From Neodiprion pinetum (taxonomy: Eukaryota; Arthropoda; Insecta; Hymenoptera; Diprionidae): 64,000 bases of DNA. Both the position numbers and the translations under genes were made by a program. Where the stretch lies: assembly GCF_021155775.2 (NCBI RefSeq), contig NC_060232.1:36261089-36325088 (forward strand), in the 5' to 3' direction. Positions 1-9,949 of the stretch are shown here, one piece after another. Under the pieces are notes generated by a model that ran no database searches, had not been told where the DNA came from, and saw only the letters and a program-made list of their open reading frames with translations. Within the stretch, counting starts at the first letter, position 1. Each line of letters starts with the position of its first letter.

Positions 1-2331
1 TCTTAGAGAATTGTTAAAGGCCGTCGGTTACACAGCTTGACTATAAATTTCTTTTTTTTTTTTTTTCACTACAGAGAACTTAATCTCAATCGAGTTATAA
101 TCATACACGGTCTTCCGCCGTATGTTAAACGTGTGACCCTGTTTTTTTTTTTTAGTAGCTTTCTTTCTTTTTTTCTTTAATTCGATTTCGTAATTGAAAT
201 CGAAAATTTGACGGATGATGTCCGGTGATCTTATTTCTCGTGTAACGACCATTGTTAATGGACGATCGATTGCCTGAAATAAAAAGTCTCGTTGCGATTA
301 AAGTGTTTCATGGCCTTGCGCTCTTCTTTGCTGCATATTTGGCGTGAGACTCTACCTACAGTCTCTTGATTATGATTGATTCTAAAGCAGTCCGGGTATC
401 GTCGATATATATATTTTTTTTTTTTTTGCATCATAGTGCCGAAAGTCGTCGTGACCCACAAACAAATTGAAAGACTACAAAATTCGGGTCATTAAAGAGC
501 TGTACCAGTTTTGAATAGCTCTGTGAAACATTCGAAACGACAATTCTTCGACTCTTCGAGTACCGGAAACTCAATCGAACCTGCTGAGAAGTATTGACTC
601 GTCCGTATCTTCGTTAGGCTCTGAATTAGATCCAAGAGGGAGGATAAAAAATTGCTCAATGGTTACGAGTAATCAATCAAATTTCAGCCATCAGACAGAC
701 GCGGTCAAACTTTCACTGTTATACCTGAAAGATATTGTTGAACCGGTATATGAGATGAGTAGCAACAATCTGCCGACTGGCATAAAAAAAAAAGAAAGAA
801 AAATAACGGACGGTCAAAATAAACGATGACAGAGAAGATCGCCGAGAAAGGATGGGGAGTAAAACAAAAAAAAAAAATAAAAAAATAAAAATAAACTAGA
901 AATTTACAGCGAATTTACTCTGGAATAATTCCGCGGCCCAATTTTAGTGCGATTGAAGATGCGCGAAGAACGAATAATCGATGCTGTAACAACCGCGAAC
1001 AAAGATAGAACTGCGACGATTACTACATGTAATGATTCAGGCCTTGTGACGAGCTGGTGACCTTTAAGGTGTAAGGTACTCCAATATCTAAGGATCGGGC
1101 GAGCGAGAGTCTATAGCGAGTGGGTAGATCGCGATTAAATTTCACATAGCGTAGGGCAAACCACATACGAAATTCGTGCGAGTCTAACGTAATATAGCCG
1201 GGGGGGAAGTTATTTTCAATTTAATCTATATTGTTTTTAATTCACGCTCGCTAAAACTCATTAGCTCTATTATATTCCGTAATTAAATTAATAAACATTC
1301 GAGCCAGCTAGCAACGCCCACGTTCAATTAAAGTCGTTCAAACACGGAGCCGCCCGTTTTCTGCATGCACCTTGCAAAGCGCTGCCTGCAGGCGATATGA
1401 ATATTCGATTGCCGTATAGTAAATACGTTTTCGTTTCGCTCTACACACAGACACTCACGTTTCGCCGAAGGCTTTTAGTTTGATTAACTCTCCCCGTATG
1501 GCTCCGACCGATGCGATGATACGTCTAAGTCTCACCCGAATTCCGACCTCGGTATGCTCGATGATTGATCACAGATTATTTTCGCAACGATTTCGCATGA
1601 CGAATTTTGCCTCGGGAATCCTCAATCTTTACACGTTTAGAAGAGGGAAATACGTACAAGGTATCCCAACGACGTGTCGATTCAAGTTTTTTGGTATTTC
1701 GGTGATGGAAAAAGGGAGAAAACGGAGGGAAATATCGACGGTTTCGCGAAATGACGAATTTTAATGAGATCCCGGGGCTGCTTTCAAGCTCGTGAAACGA
1801 GTTTGCCCGCCGCTCCGCGAAGTTGGATGGAGGAAGTTTTGCGTGTAACAGATTGAACGAAGAGCGAGGTAATGAGGTGTGTCGTCTCCGGAATGGCTGT
1901 ACGTGTACGCCTGTCGTCGCGACGCCGCGACGCGACGCGTCTCGACGCACCTCTGAAACAGCCGGCCTAGGCTTAGACGGGCGCGTTTAGGATTCCGGAG
2001 CGGGTGTTGCGTCAAGCGATTAACCGCCGCTCTATAATTACGAGTTCTAGGAGTCCTTTAATCGGCCATTAGACCGGGCGCAGCGGTACCGATGAGCTTT
2101 GAATAATCGTCGTGAAAGATCGTCGTTATTGCCGCGTTGAAATGTAGGATGGATCGGCGATTCGGATCAGAGGAAATAACTCGAGCCAAAGGGTAAGAGA
2201 GCAGCCTTCTAACTTTTGCGCAGACTTACATTCCCCGTGTGGCGAGCCTTACACCTTCAATTTTGTATTTACAGCGCACGCCTTCTTTCCGCAGCGAATC
2301 GCAAGTCACTCTAGATATTTCGTATTTTGAT
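1..2331. other. Intergenic sequence upstream of the first cuticular protein gene
   Basis: No coding region is supported here. The first 460 bases carry several poly-T runs, and short open frames across them encode only Lys-rich low-complexity peptides. Around 1058-1118 there is a segment (TGACCTTTAAG, then CTCCAATATC, then GAGAGTCTAT) that recurs in similar form at 7187-7231, upstream of the second cuticular gene. The 1740-2015 part is richer in G+C but shows no exon-like frame. The stretch probably holds distal regulatory sequence of the downstream gene, which is inference. Confidence 0.6.
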
Positions 2332-2460
2332 GATCCATATCAGAAACACTCGGCACGTTTCGATCACGTATTGCTCAACAATTCTTTCCGCCCGGCTACA
2401 TTCAGGGGGGAGATTTTGTGTATATAAACCGTTCGCCCCTAAACTCGACGTCACTTGTCT
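2332..2460 (+). promoter_or_regulatory. Core promoter of cuticular protein gene 1 (TATA + Inr + upstream element)
   Basis: TATATAAA sits at 2421-2428. An insect-type initiator, TCACT, lies at 2451-2455 with its A 32 bp downstream of the TATA start, so transcription probably begins near 2453, giving a 5' UTR of about 84 nt before the ATG at 2537. Upstream, GTATTGCTCAACAATT (2368-2383) and GATCCATATCAG (2332-2343) both recur in the promoter of the second cuticular gene (9817-9832 and 9800-9811). That conservation marks them as candidate binding sites. ATTGCTCAAC resembles a C/EBP half-palindrome, but the factor is not known. Confidence 0.75.
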
Positions 2461-2536
2461 CATTGCAAGCATTCCTAGAGTTGCACGTCAAGTTTTGACA
2501 ACAGTGAAGACAGCTTCGATTCGGAAGAGAAGGAAA

Positions 2537-5500
2537 ATGAAGGTAAAATTTTCACACTACGAAAATCAAATTTTATCCCAAATATTCAACTTCCACCGGG
2601 GTGTAAGTCACATCCTTTTTCATCGAAAAGTGTCAAATATATGTATAATTGCCAACGTAATTCAAACAGATCTTGTTGATTGACCAGTGTGGTTACCACA
2701 TTCAGAGAAATTTTTAGTTCCGGTTACCGCTCAGTCCTTAGCTATTTTCATTTTTTACCACAATCGAAAAATATAGTTCTAGGTAGAAAATGAAGATTAG
2801 TTTTCTAGCTGTTACCGGAAAGTCTGGTATCCGTTACTATTCTTTCTCATTACGATCGCTGTTGCTATATTTTCTTGCAACCGTTGCGAAAATTTAATGC
2901 TTGTGCAACGATAAATTGACGTCAAAGCCTTGTTTAACTAAAAAAGTAGAGTAAACCGAACAAACTGATTTTCCGTTGCAATTGCAAAAAAAGAATCGAC
3001 AATAGCGCAAAATGGTTACGCGTACCTCGTTTTTCGTAATCCCAACAATATTCAAACAGTTTTTTTTAACGATACTTGTTTTACTCAATTATTCTAGTTA
3101 CTGTAACAAAGGAAATTTTTCTCAGTGCGACTCAACGTCAAAGCGATGCACGGAATTCACGTTGAAAATCGACTTTTCGAAAATAATTTTCAGTCTTACA
3201 TCGGGACTACTTCCGACGACCCAAGGTCTTCATCGACTATCCTCCGAGTCCACATTGTACAAATTTCGCTCCTGATATTCCAAATCAATACACACCGTCC
3301 GCGAGTGTGTCGGATCTAATTATGTCCGCGTTTGAATAGATCCCACTGTTATTTCACCGATCCAGTTTTCTCCCAAGTCCCTCACGGTCTCCGGATCCAA
3401 GAGCTTTTGTCAGGAGTTAAGCGTCTTCTCTCGAGCTGTCGGCCAGTGGTCAAGGGGGTGTTGGTCCGGCAGCTCGTGGTGGCGGGAATCGACCCTCCCG
3501 AGAAAGACAATCGGCAATCACGAATGGACCAACGTCGCCGTGCGATGTAGACCGCAATTGCTCCTGTTCGCAGATCGCCGCCCTTTTGTTCGTTGCCGGA
3601 GTGGCCAGCGCTGCCCGTTTGGAGAAGACCTACCTTCCACCGGTTTCGGCCGCGACGGCCGGAGGAGCGGGGCTCGTTCAAGCTCCGGGATTATTCACTG
3701 GAGCTTACAATCCCCAGGCTCACGCCACCGCTGCAGGTTCTTATCACGGACAACAGATCGCGATCACCAAGTACGACAATCAGAACAACGCCGACGGATC
3801 TTACCGCTACAACTACGAAACGGCTAATGGAATTTCCGCTGAGGAAACCGGAGTAGCCCGTGGTAAGAGCTTTTTATCCGTCGCTATTTGTCCTTGTCGG
3901 TATTTCGCGTCATACATTTTTCTTCCAAGAATCATCATCCTAGGCTCTTAACCGCGTTTGAGATGGAACCACGATACGAGGATGCTCGTGTTTTTCATCT
4001 ACATAATTTCTGACAAATGGAGCCCAAACTTTTATCAATATTCTTCGTTTGTTTTCACCGTTCATTATCCGACGGCTGAATATATTCTACGTTGCTTCGG
4101 ACCAGTCACCTCTCACTTTCGAAGCAACGTATAACCGTCATTTCGGTTCAGTAGTAAAATCCTGAGCCAAAAACTGGCAGTCTCTGCTGTTCGTCGATAA
4201 AGATTAACCGCTGAACCGACGAAGCGTGGTCCATTGAGTACGACCAGAATGCCGTTGCTATTGATCAATTCGAATGATTCATCCGCAACGCGTTCGAACG
4301 AGTTTTCAAGACACTCGGCGATGCGAAGGCAACGTTTTTCTTCTATACGATCTCCATCGATGTCTCATTTCTTGAGTTAGTTCTTCGTCGGTGTCCACAA
4401 TTAGGGACAAGGTAGCCTCAGCGACATCCGGTAGAACGATCTTAGGAGATTCGAGATGGTAAAAAGCAAGACGGATAAAAAATGACGAGACGTTCCACGG
4501 CGTGACGACCTCGTAACTCTTGACGTTTTAAGGATGTGGATTAAACTGCACCGAACGAGTTTAGAAACGGTGTAACGACGATGCTTTGTCATCCATCGGT
4601 CCGGTAGACTCGCCTTGATGAAACAGCCGCAGGCGACGAGCAGATTCCTTCCGGCGTTCAAAACCCTCCGGTATTCGAATACCGTCGGTCGCCGCAGATT
4701 CATTCCTGAAAAATTCGCAAGCGTTAAGTGTGTCTGAGAGTATTCTCGCAGACGGTTCTTCACCGCGAACGAGGTTCTCTCTTTTTTCCTCTCCCATGAC
4801 CGGCTTCGTCAATTTCTTCGCCAACTTCTCGCCCGCGTTTGAATCGATACGAAACGAAGGCGAAGCCTGGATGCTCGAGGTTGCGTGGAAGATCGCAGAC
4901 CATCGTATAGGAAATTCCGCAAACTGCGGACCACACAACACCGGCCAAAGTCCGCAATCATATTTCAATGGACTTCCTCTCGAAGATGTTGCCCCAACGA
5001 TACAAGCTTCCTGTCCTTGGAACGGTCTCCGGACTGGCGAGGCGAATGTCGTTTCGGCTGACTGCCCGCAGCTCGGACGTCTCGGAGTCCATTTTGAAGG
5101 GCTCTCAAACCTCCGTATCCGACCTCGATATAACGCAACTCCCTCGATGGATCACAATTCCCAAATCGACGCGTCACCCGCGGTCCCAAAAACCGCTCCG
5201 AGTGACGGTAATGACGCCGCGTGCAGACTGCGCGAAATCCCCGCAATCTCGACCAAAGTTTCTTTATCATCTTGGTCCCTTTTGTTCCATATTTCCACAG
5301 GCAACACCGAGGCTGTTTCCGGCTTCTACTCGTACACCGGGACCGATGGACTCAAGTACACGGTCCACTACACCGCTGATGAGAACGGTTTTCATCCCGA
5401 AGGTGCTCACCTCCCGACTCCACCACCCGTTCCCGAAGAAATACGTCGCGGGGTCGAGTTGTCTCTGGCCGCTGAAGCCCGCGGGGAAAACCAGGGAGGA

Positions 5501-5581
5501 CAGTATCATTCCGGATCTGCCCAGGTGTACAACAACCAGCATTCCTCGGCCGGAGCCAATGCCGGAGGCTATCACTACTAG
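2537..5581 (+). CDS. Cuticular protein, RR-1 (chitin_bind_4) family, 191 aa, three coding exons
   Basis: This is a secreted structural protein of the insect cuticle, expected to bind chitin in the procuticle. Coding exons are 2537-2542 (Met-Lys only), 3574-3862 and 5301-5581. Introns are 2543-3573 (phase 0, GT-AG) and 3863-5300 (phase 1, GT-AG). The 576 coding nt close exactly at TAG. Residues 1-16 (MKIAALLFVAGVASAA) form a signal peptide, with cleavage likely before RLEKTYLPP, a mature start known from pupal cuticle proteins of the MsCP20/27/36 type. An Ala/Gly-rich linker follows. The Rebers-Riddiford domain runs from about residue 77 (DGSYRYNYETANG) across the second splice site to LPTPPP at 136-141, with the RR-1 core YTADENGF at 122-129. 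The C-terminus, rich in Gly, Asn and Tyr, ends GGYHY. The two-codon first exon is typical of cuticular genes, and no alternative acceptor keeps the frame. Exon 3 is very close to that of the paralogue at 9950-11055. The first intron contains a MITE. The exact stage of expression cannot be read from sequence. Confidence 0.93.
2697..3127 (+). mobile_element. MITE-like element, family A, copy 1 (both ends present), in intron 1 of cuticular gene 1
   Basis: A block of about 430 bp begins close to 2697 (CAGAGAAATTTTTAGTTCCGG at its inner end) and ends with GAAATTTTTCTCAGTG at 3112-3127. The reverse complement of the right end, CACTGAGAAAAATTTC, matches the left-end consensus CACTGAGAGAAATTT seen in the copies at 51513 and 63750, so the element has terminal inverted repeats of about 15 bp. 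The left terminus of this copy is slightly altered (CACATTCAGAG). The 51513 and 63750 copies are collinear with it, and the 60753 copy matches its right end. Short minus-strand frames inside copies 1 and 2 give similar peptides only because the DNA is similar. No transposase is encoded. The superfamily is undetermined. Confidence 0.75.
3863..5300 (+). other. Intron 2 of cuticular gene 1, with a long open frame in phase with exon 3
   Basis: The 1438-bp intron runs from GTAAGA to TTTCCACAG. The same intron in the paralogue is only 77 bp. From 4730 to 5300 the intron is open in the frame that continues into exon 3, a run of about 190 codons. The peptide it would give has no signal sequence and nothing cuticle-like, so I read it as intron, not an alternative exon. 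This half of the intron looks richer in G+C than typical intergenic sequence in the window. Confidence 0.75.
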
Positions 5582-5734
5582 ACTTGGCTATTGTTCGGTG
5601 CATGTCGCATCCGAAGAACAGAAGCCACGTGAGACAACACCGTTGAGGGTGTTGACTTCTTCGTTCTTTGTATTATCCTTGCAGATACTCGCAATAACTA
5701 GGTTTATATCTTATAAAAATTTGTATTGTACACC

Positions 5735-5740
5735 AATAAA
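5735..5740 (+). terminator. Polyadenylation signal of cuticular gene 1
   Basis: AATAAA lies 154 nt after the stop codon (CACCAATAAAGATGACG). It is the first clear signal downstream, so the 3' UTR is probably about 170-180 nt. Confidence 0.75.
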
Positions 5741-7386
5741 GATGACGCATTTTACGATGCTTTTGTAAACAAGTTGTGACTTGCCTTGGTTTTTGACGAA
5801 ACGACCCGTCTCCGCCTTCAGGGCTGAAATAATGATTCGTAACGAAGGCGAAGCCGGCGGAATGCAGAAGGAACAATATGCACTCACCGCGTCGCGATAG
5901 AATTTCTCCCCTCGGTCGTGTACGAGGGCGAGGAAGCAGAGGCAGGCGGCACTTTGTCGGAAGTAATTCAGTTACCCCGTGCCTTCGGTTACCTGTCTGT
6001 TAGACGAAGGAACAAAGGTGAAATGAGGAGAATTTCAGCCTTACTCGCGAGAGAGCCGAGAACTCGGGCGGAAAATTGATGTATTATAAAGTACAAACTG
6101 CACACGAGGAACGGAACGATGGTCGTCGCCCTCGACTTTGTGCCCTCGTTATGTAAACTTGGCCCAGGGCCTTATCTTGCAAAATAGCTTATTATTTAAT
6201 TGGTAATTGAACTTCACGCTAAGCCGTGGAAATTGAAATTAGAGAGGGATTACTCGCGTATACTTTACCATACTAAAGGAAGGATGAAAAGTTACTTCTT
6301 CTCCCGAGGGACAAGGTGGAATTGGACGTATTCTCCGTGAGGTTTTATACACGCTCACATGTAGGTACCAACGTACTGTTACTCGGGTTCGTAAAACCAT
6401 GAAAATTGAGGCTTTCTTACGTTATCAAAAGGTCTTGCCCCAACTTCTCCCCACTTTTCCCTTATTTCAGATACCTCGTCGTACCGATGAGTTGTTTGAA
6501 CTTTTGCCTGCACTAGATTAGCTGTCCCACGGCTACCGAAAGACTTTTCGACGTTGTACGTTCGACGTTTTTTCAATCCCCGAGAATTATTCCTCCGCGA
6601 TGCTCGTTGAATGAATATTCTTCCGGGCAGTTGAACGACCCTTGGGAAAACCAGTTACAAGCAGCGTACCTACAAGGATATTGGTTTGACGTACTTTTCG
6701 ATCAGTCTATTGTGGCCAAAAGCCAGCCGGGAACACAATACGGTAATATACCTGTCTCGTTTTATAATCCTTGAAGAGTTACAGGAATTCTTTGAACGCG
6801 AAGTGTAATTGGCGAGTACGTGAAAACAAGTTGAAACAGCGTCGAGGCGAGTGCATCAAGAACGACTCAATTACGCATCGCGCGCCATGATCGTCTCTCA
6901 ACTGCCGAGTATGACGACAGAGTGAAGCAGTGAAACTTTTTAACGATCGGTGTTATCGCCCGTTCGCGATATTACACGGTGTAATAAAATCGAAGAAATC
7001 AGAGCAGGCAGGCAGGCAGGTAGGTAGGTATACAAATCCTGGCATAAAAGTGATTCATGACACGGGTTACACCTCGACGACTTAAGTAGCTTCGACTTGG
7101 CGCAGGTATACAAGGCAATTACCCAACAACACAGAGAGCCTGGAAATAAACGAGCACGTAACGAATGACGGACCTTGCGGCTGACGTGACCTTTAAGATG
7201 CTCCAGTATCGCGGAGTGAGAGTGTATAAAGTAAGTCGGGCGTCTGTGCCTGGCTGCAGAAGGCACCCGGAGCAATTTCGTTTCGCCCATTCCCAAGCTC
7301 ACGCAACTATGTAGGCATACCTTCGTACGTACGTGCAGGCAGATAGGCGGTATCTCCTCGACGTCCACACGTCCAGGAGGCGGATA

Positions 7387-7449
7387 CACCTCCGCACCTC
7401 CGCACCTCCGCACCTCCGCACCTCCGCACCTCCGCACCTCCACACCTCC
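7387..7449. repeat. Tandem octamer array, unit GCACCTCC
   Basis: About eight near-perfect head-to-tail copies of an 8-bp unit. The first and last units vary (ACACCTCC). Because 8 is not a multiple of 3, all frames stay open and give Ser/Pro/His-rich or Gly/Ala-rich peptides on the two strands. This explains the spurious open frames here. Confidence 0.9.
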
Positions 7450-8619
7450 AAGCGGCATCATCTCCTCGCTGGGTACATTTGTTTGCCTTTGCATCATCGC
7501 CTCGCAGCAACCCGGCAGCAATGAGAACAATGAGTCAGTGTACACTGTGGGTACTAATCGTGAATCGCACGATCGTTCCGGACGTGCCGAAGAGGCTGCT
7601 TACAGACACCGAATTGTGGATCGGAGGAATCCTGGACACTTTCGATTCGGAGTTTACACACATGTTGCGTCACGCCCGTGCGAAGATCGAAGCTGGACGG
7701 AGACGATCCTCTCCGAAAAATCCCGTCCCTCGTTCCACCTTACAGTGTAACTCGATTAGAATCGTGTAACGATCCTTTGGTCCCAACGATGCTCGGTGAT
7801 TTAAGGTCGGATTTGGCACGAGTGTTGGACCGATCTATGCGATTAACGAGAGTCTTCCATAGTTGGGTACCACCGATAGGCGGACGTTTGGAGTCGAGTA
7901 CTACGTGTGAAATGAGGTGCAGATCAGGGGTCGAGATCGTATCTTTGGTTATCAAGCGTTACCTGTCAGACAGATAAGCGCAAAGGTCTTCCGACATGTG
8001 CAAATAGTTTGACGGGTGTAAAAGGCTCTCGGCTGTTTTCACGATCCACGCATGCAGGGCGTCGGTTCCTCTGCCTAGCAAACTTCGATCGATCCAGCTC
8101 TGTGAACGTAAAGGATTACACCTGAGGCTCGTGTAATTGAATTATGCCAGTTTGGAAACCCAGCCGATGATCTTCGACCCGCGTTCCATGCCTGGAATAG
8201 AAAATTCAAACGACCTCCCGGGACTTTCCCGGTATTGCAAATGTGCGGTGACGTAAACCGCGCCTCACGCGAGATAAAATTTATGCGACAAACGAATTGT
8301 TTCAAAAACTTTTCAGACTCCGAGCTTGAAGCTTATATAAATTCCTCTAATGCTGCGGTACCTATACCGGTTTGTTTTCTCGGAAAGTCTCCAGTTTGTG
8401 TCTACCGCGCACCAATAATTGCGGTTTTATTTCATCCATTTTACCGGCTAATAACCATTCCCGTGCTCGGGAAAACGGAATAATCGGAATAAGGTCGAGA
8501 ATTTGCTGCGGAATTACGCCATAACCAATCAATTTTCAATGAAAATCATTCCAGCTGTTCCGTAATTTTGCAGGAATGTTATTGCCTAATCGGATGGGGA
8601 TAAAAGTTGTAGAAATTCT

Positions 8620-8900
8620 AGCAAATAGAGGAGTCATAATATCATATTTTCATAAGCGCGAAAATCTACCTTAAAACACAGAGAGTCGAAATGTATTAAA
8701 ATGAAGGACGCAGAAAACCAAAATTCTGACGAATTTATGTTCTGGCTCGCTATATTCTTATCCATTCTAACGATTCTGCATTTTGATTATTTTTTACAAT
8801 TTGACTTTAGTATATTCCGACTTTTGAAATCTTGAAATCTTAGAAATTTGATTTTCGGTTCCCTGAAAATTCTGTGTGACCCTTTATATTCTGATCTTTC
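8620..8900. repeat. Degenerate short-motif repeat with reversal of motif orientation
   Basis: Loosely repeated motifs such as GTCGAAATGTATT and AAATTCTGACGAA occur in the left half. Their complements (TATTCTTATCC, GATTCTGCATTTTGA, TATTCCGACTTTTGAAA, TATTCTGATC) occur in the right half. Motif strandedness flips near 8740, giving a weak large palindrome. A similar region is at 61960-62420. No coding potential is seen. Confidence 0.4.
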
Positions 8901-9679
8901 TGCACTTTTACCTCCGCCCACGCAATTCAGGCATACGTACACGTCTCATCGGAACATTGTACACGATTACTCAATAATGAATCTATTGAAAAATTTCTAT
9001 ACGTCTGACAAATTTTTCTATGTAATGATGACGAAATGTTTCCAATTACGAAAAAAGATGCTCACAATTAGTGCAAGAAATGAAAAAGTTTGCCAGTTTG
9101 ACATGAACAAAAATTTACATTTTCAAAAGAAATTTCGCAATGAGTTGGAGTTGAAACAAATGACTTTTTCTGAGTCAATGTAGACTTTAAAACGCGTATT
9201 TCTATTATGGATGGGACAGCTTCGAATGAAATAAAAATAGTCTCGACCAAGCTCCGAATGTTCGCGTGGAATGATTTTCATAAATGATGTAATAAATGGC
9301 GAAGTTGAGAGGATGCGATGACTCACGTGACACGATTAAGCGTTTCAAATTCAATTCAGATTTCGTTCGCTCTTATTTCGTCTTAGGATTAGAATTAGAT
9401 TTGTGAGAAGGTAACTTTCAAATTCGATTCTATCATTGAATTCCCTTACTGTATAATATAATTCACCTGAATTAATAGGACGGCACGCGGTGTCTGAAAT
9501 ATCGTAAATGCAGTCACGAATCCGTGAATAATGTCGAAGATCTGGTGTCGAGGCGAGGTCACAAAAGTGACCGAATTCGATGAAAAATTGGCGCGAAGCG
9601 AAGGAATACGCAGGCATTAAGTGTAATAAACGTATGCAAATAATCTTCAAATTACAGGTTCGCATATCCACGCATGCGT

Positions 9680-9700
9680 GTATATATATATATATATATA
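9680..9700. repeat. (TA)n microsatellite
   Basis: About ten TA dinucleotides, followed by CATATATACATACATG, a decayed extension. It lies about 165 bp upstream of the TATA box of cuticular gene 2. Confidence 0.9.
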
Positions 9701-9799
9701 CATATATACATACATGCATACATGTGCGTAGTAAACGTTCCCCCCCGTGATCGGAATATATTCTCCTCGAGATGACCTCGCGTCAAATATTATTTCGGC

Positions 9800-9898
9800 G
9801 ATCTGTATCAGCCGAGGTATTGCTTAACAATTGAATCTTCTTCTTCATTGGTAGGGAGAAGCGCTATATAAGCGGTCCGCTCTTGCCGTTCATCACTC
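9800..9898 (+). promoter_or_regulatory. Core promoter of cuticular protein gene 2
   Basis: TATATAAG lies at 9865-9872 and an initiator TCACTC at 9893-9898, with the A 30 bp from the TATA start, so transcription probably starts near 9895 and the 5' UTR is about 55 nt. GTATTGCTTAACAATT (9817-9832) matches 15 of 16 bases of the element at 2368-2383 in the first gene. It sits 48 bp upstream of the TATA start here and 53 bp there. GATCTGTATCAG (9800-9811) matches 2332-2343 at 10 of 12. The two promoters are homologous and probably share control. Confidence 0.78.
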
Positions 9899-9949
9899 GA
9901 CTCATCTGGTTCGCACACTCCGGATAACGTAACAACTCATAGAACCAAT

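Larger units (their letters stand above)
5761..9799. other. Intergenic spacer between the two cuticular genes
   Basis: No gene is supported in these 4 kb. The spacer contains a (GGCA/GGTA)n run at 7000-7029, a GCACCTCC octamer array at 7387-7449, a segment at 7187-7231 similar to 1058-1118 and ending in TATAAAG (7225-7231), a degenerate TTCTGA-type repeat region (8620-8900) and a TA microsatellite (9680-9700). Open frames around 7300-7770 are created by the octamer array and its flank. The (GGCA)n and octamer blocks fall in the G+C-richer middle part. Confidence 0.6.

Noticed and set aside
2894..3088. Minus-strand peptide similar to one at 51708-51899
   Set aside because: The similarity comes from two copies of the same MITE. 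There is no sign of selection on codons and no transposase motif.
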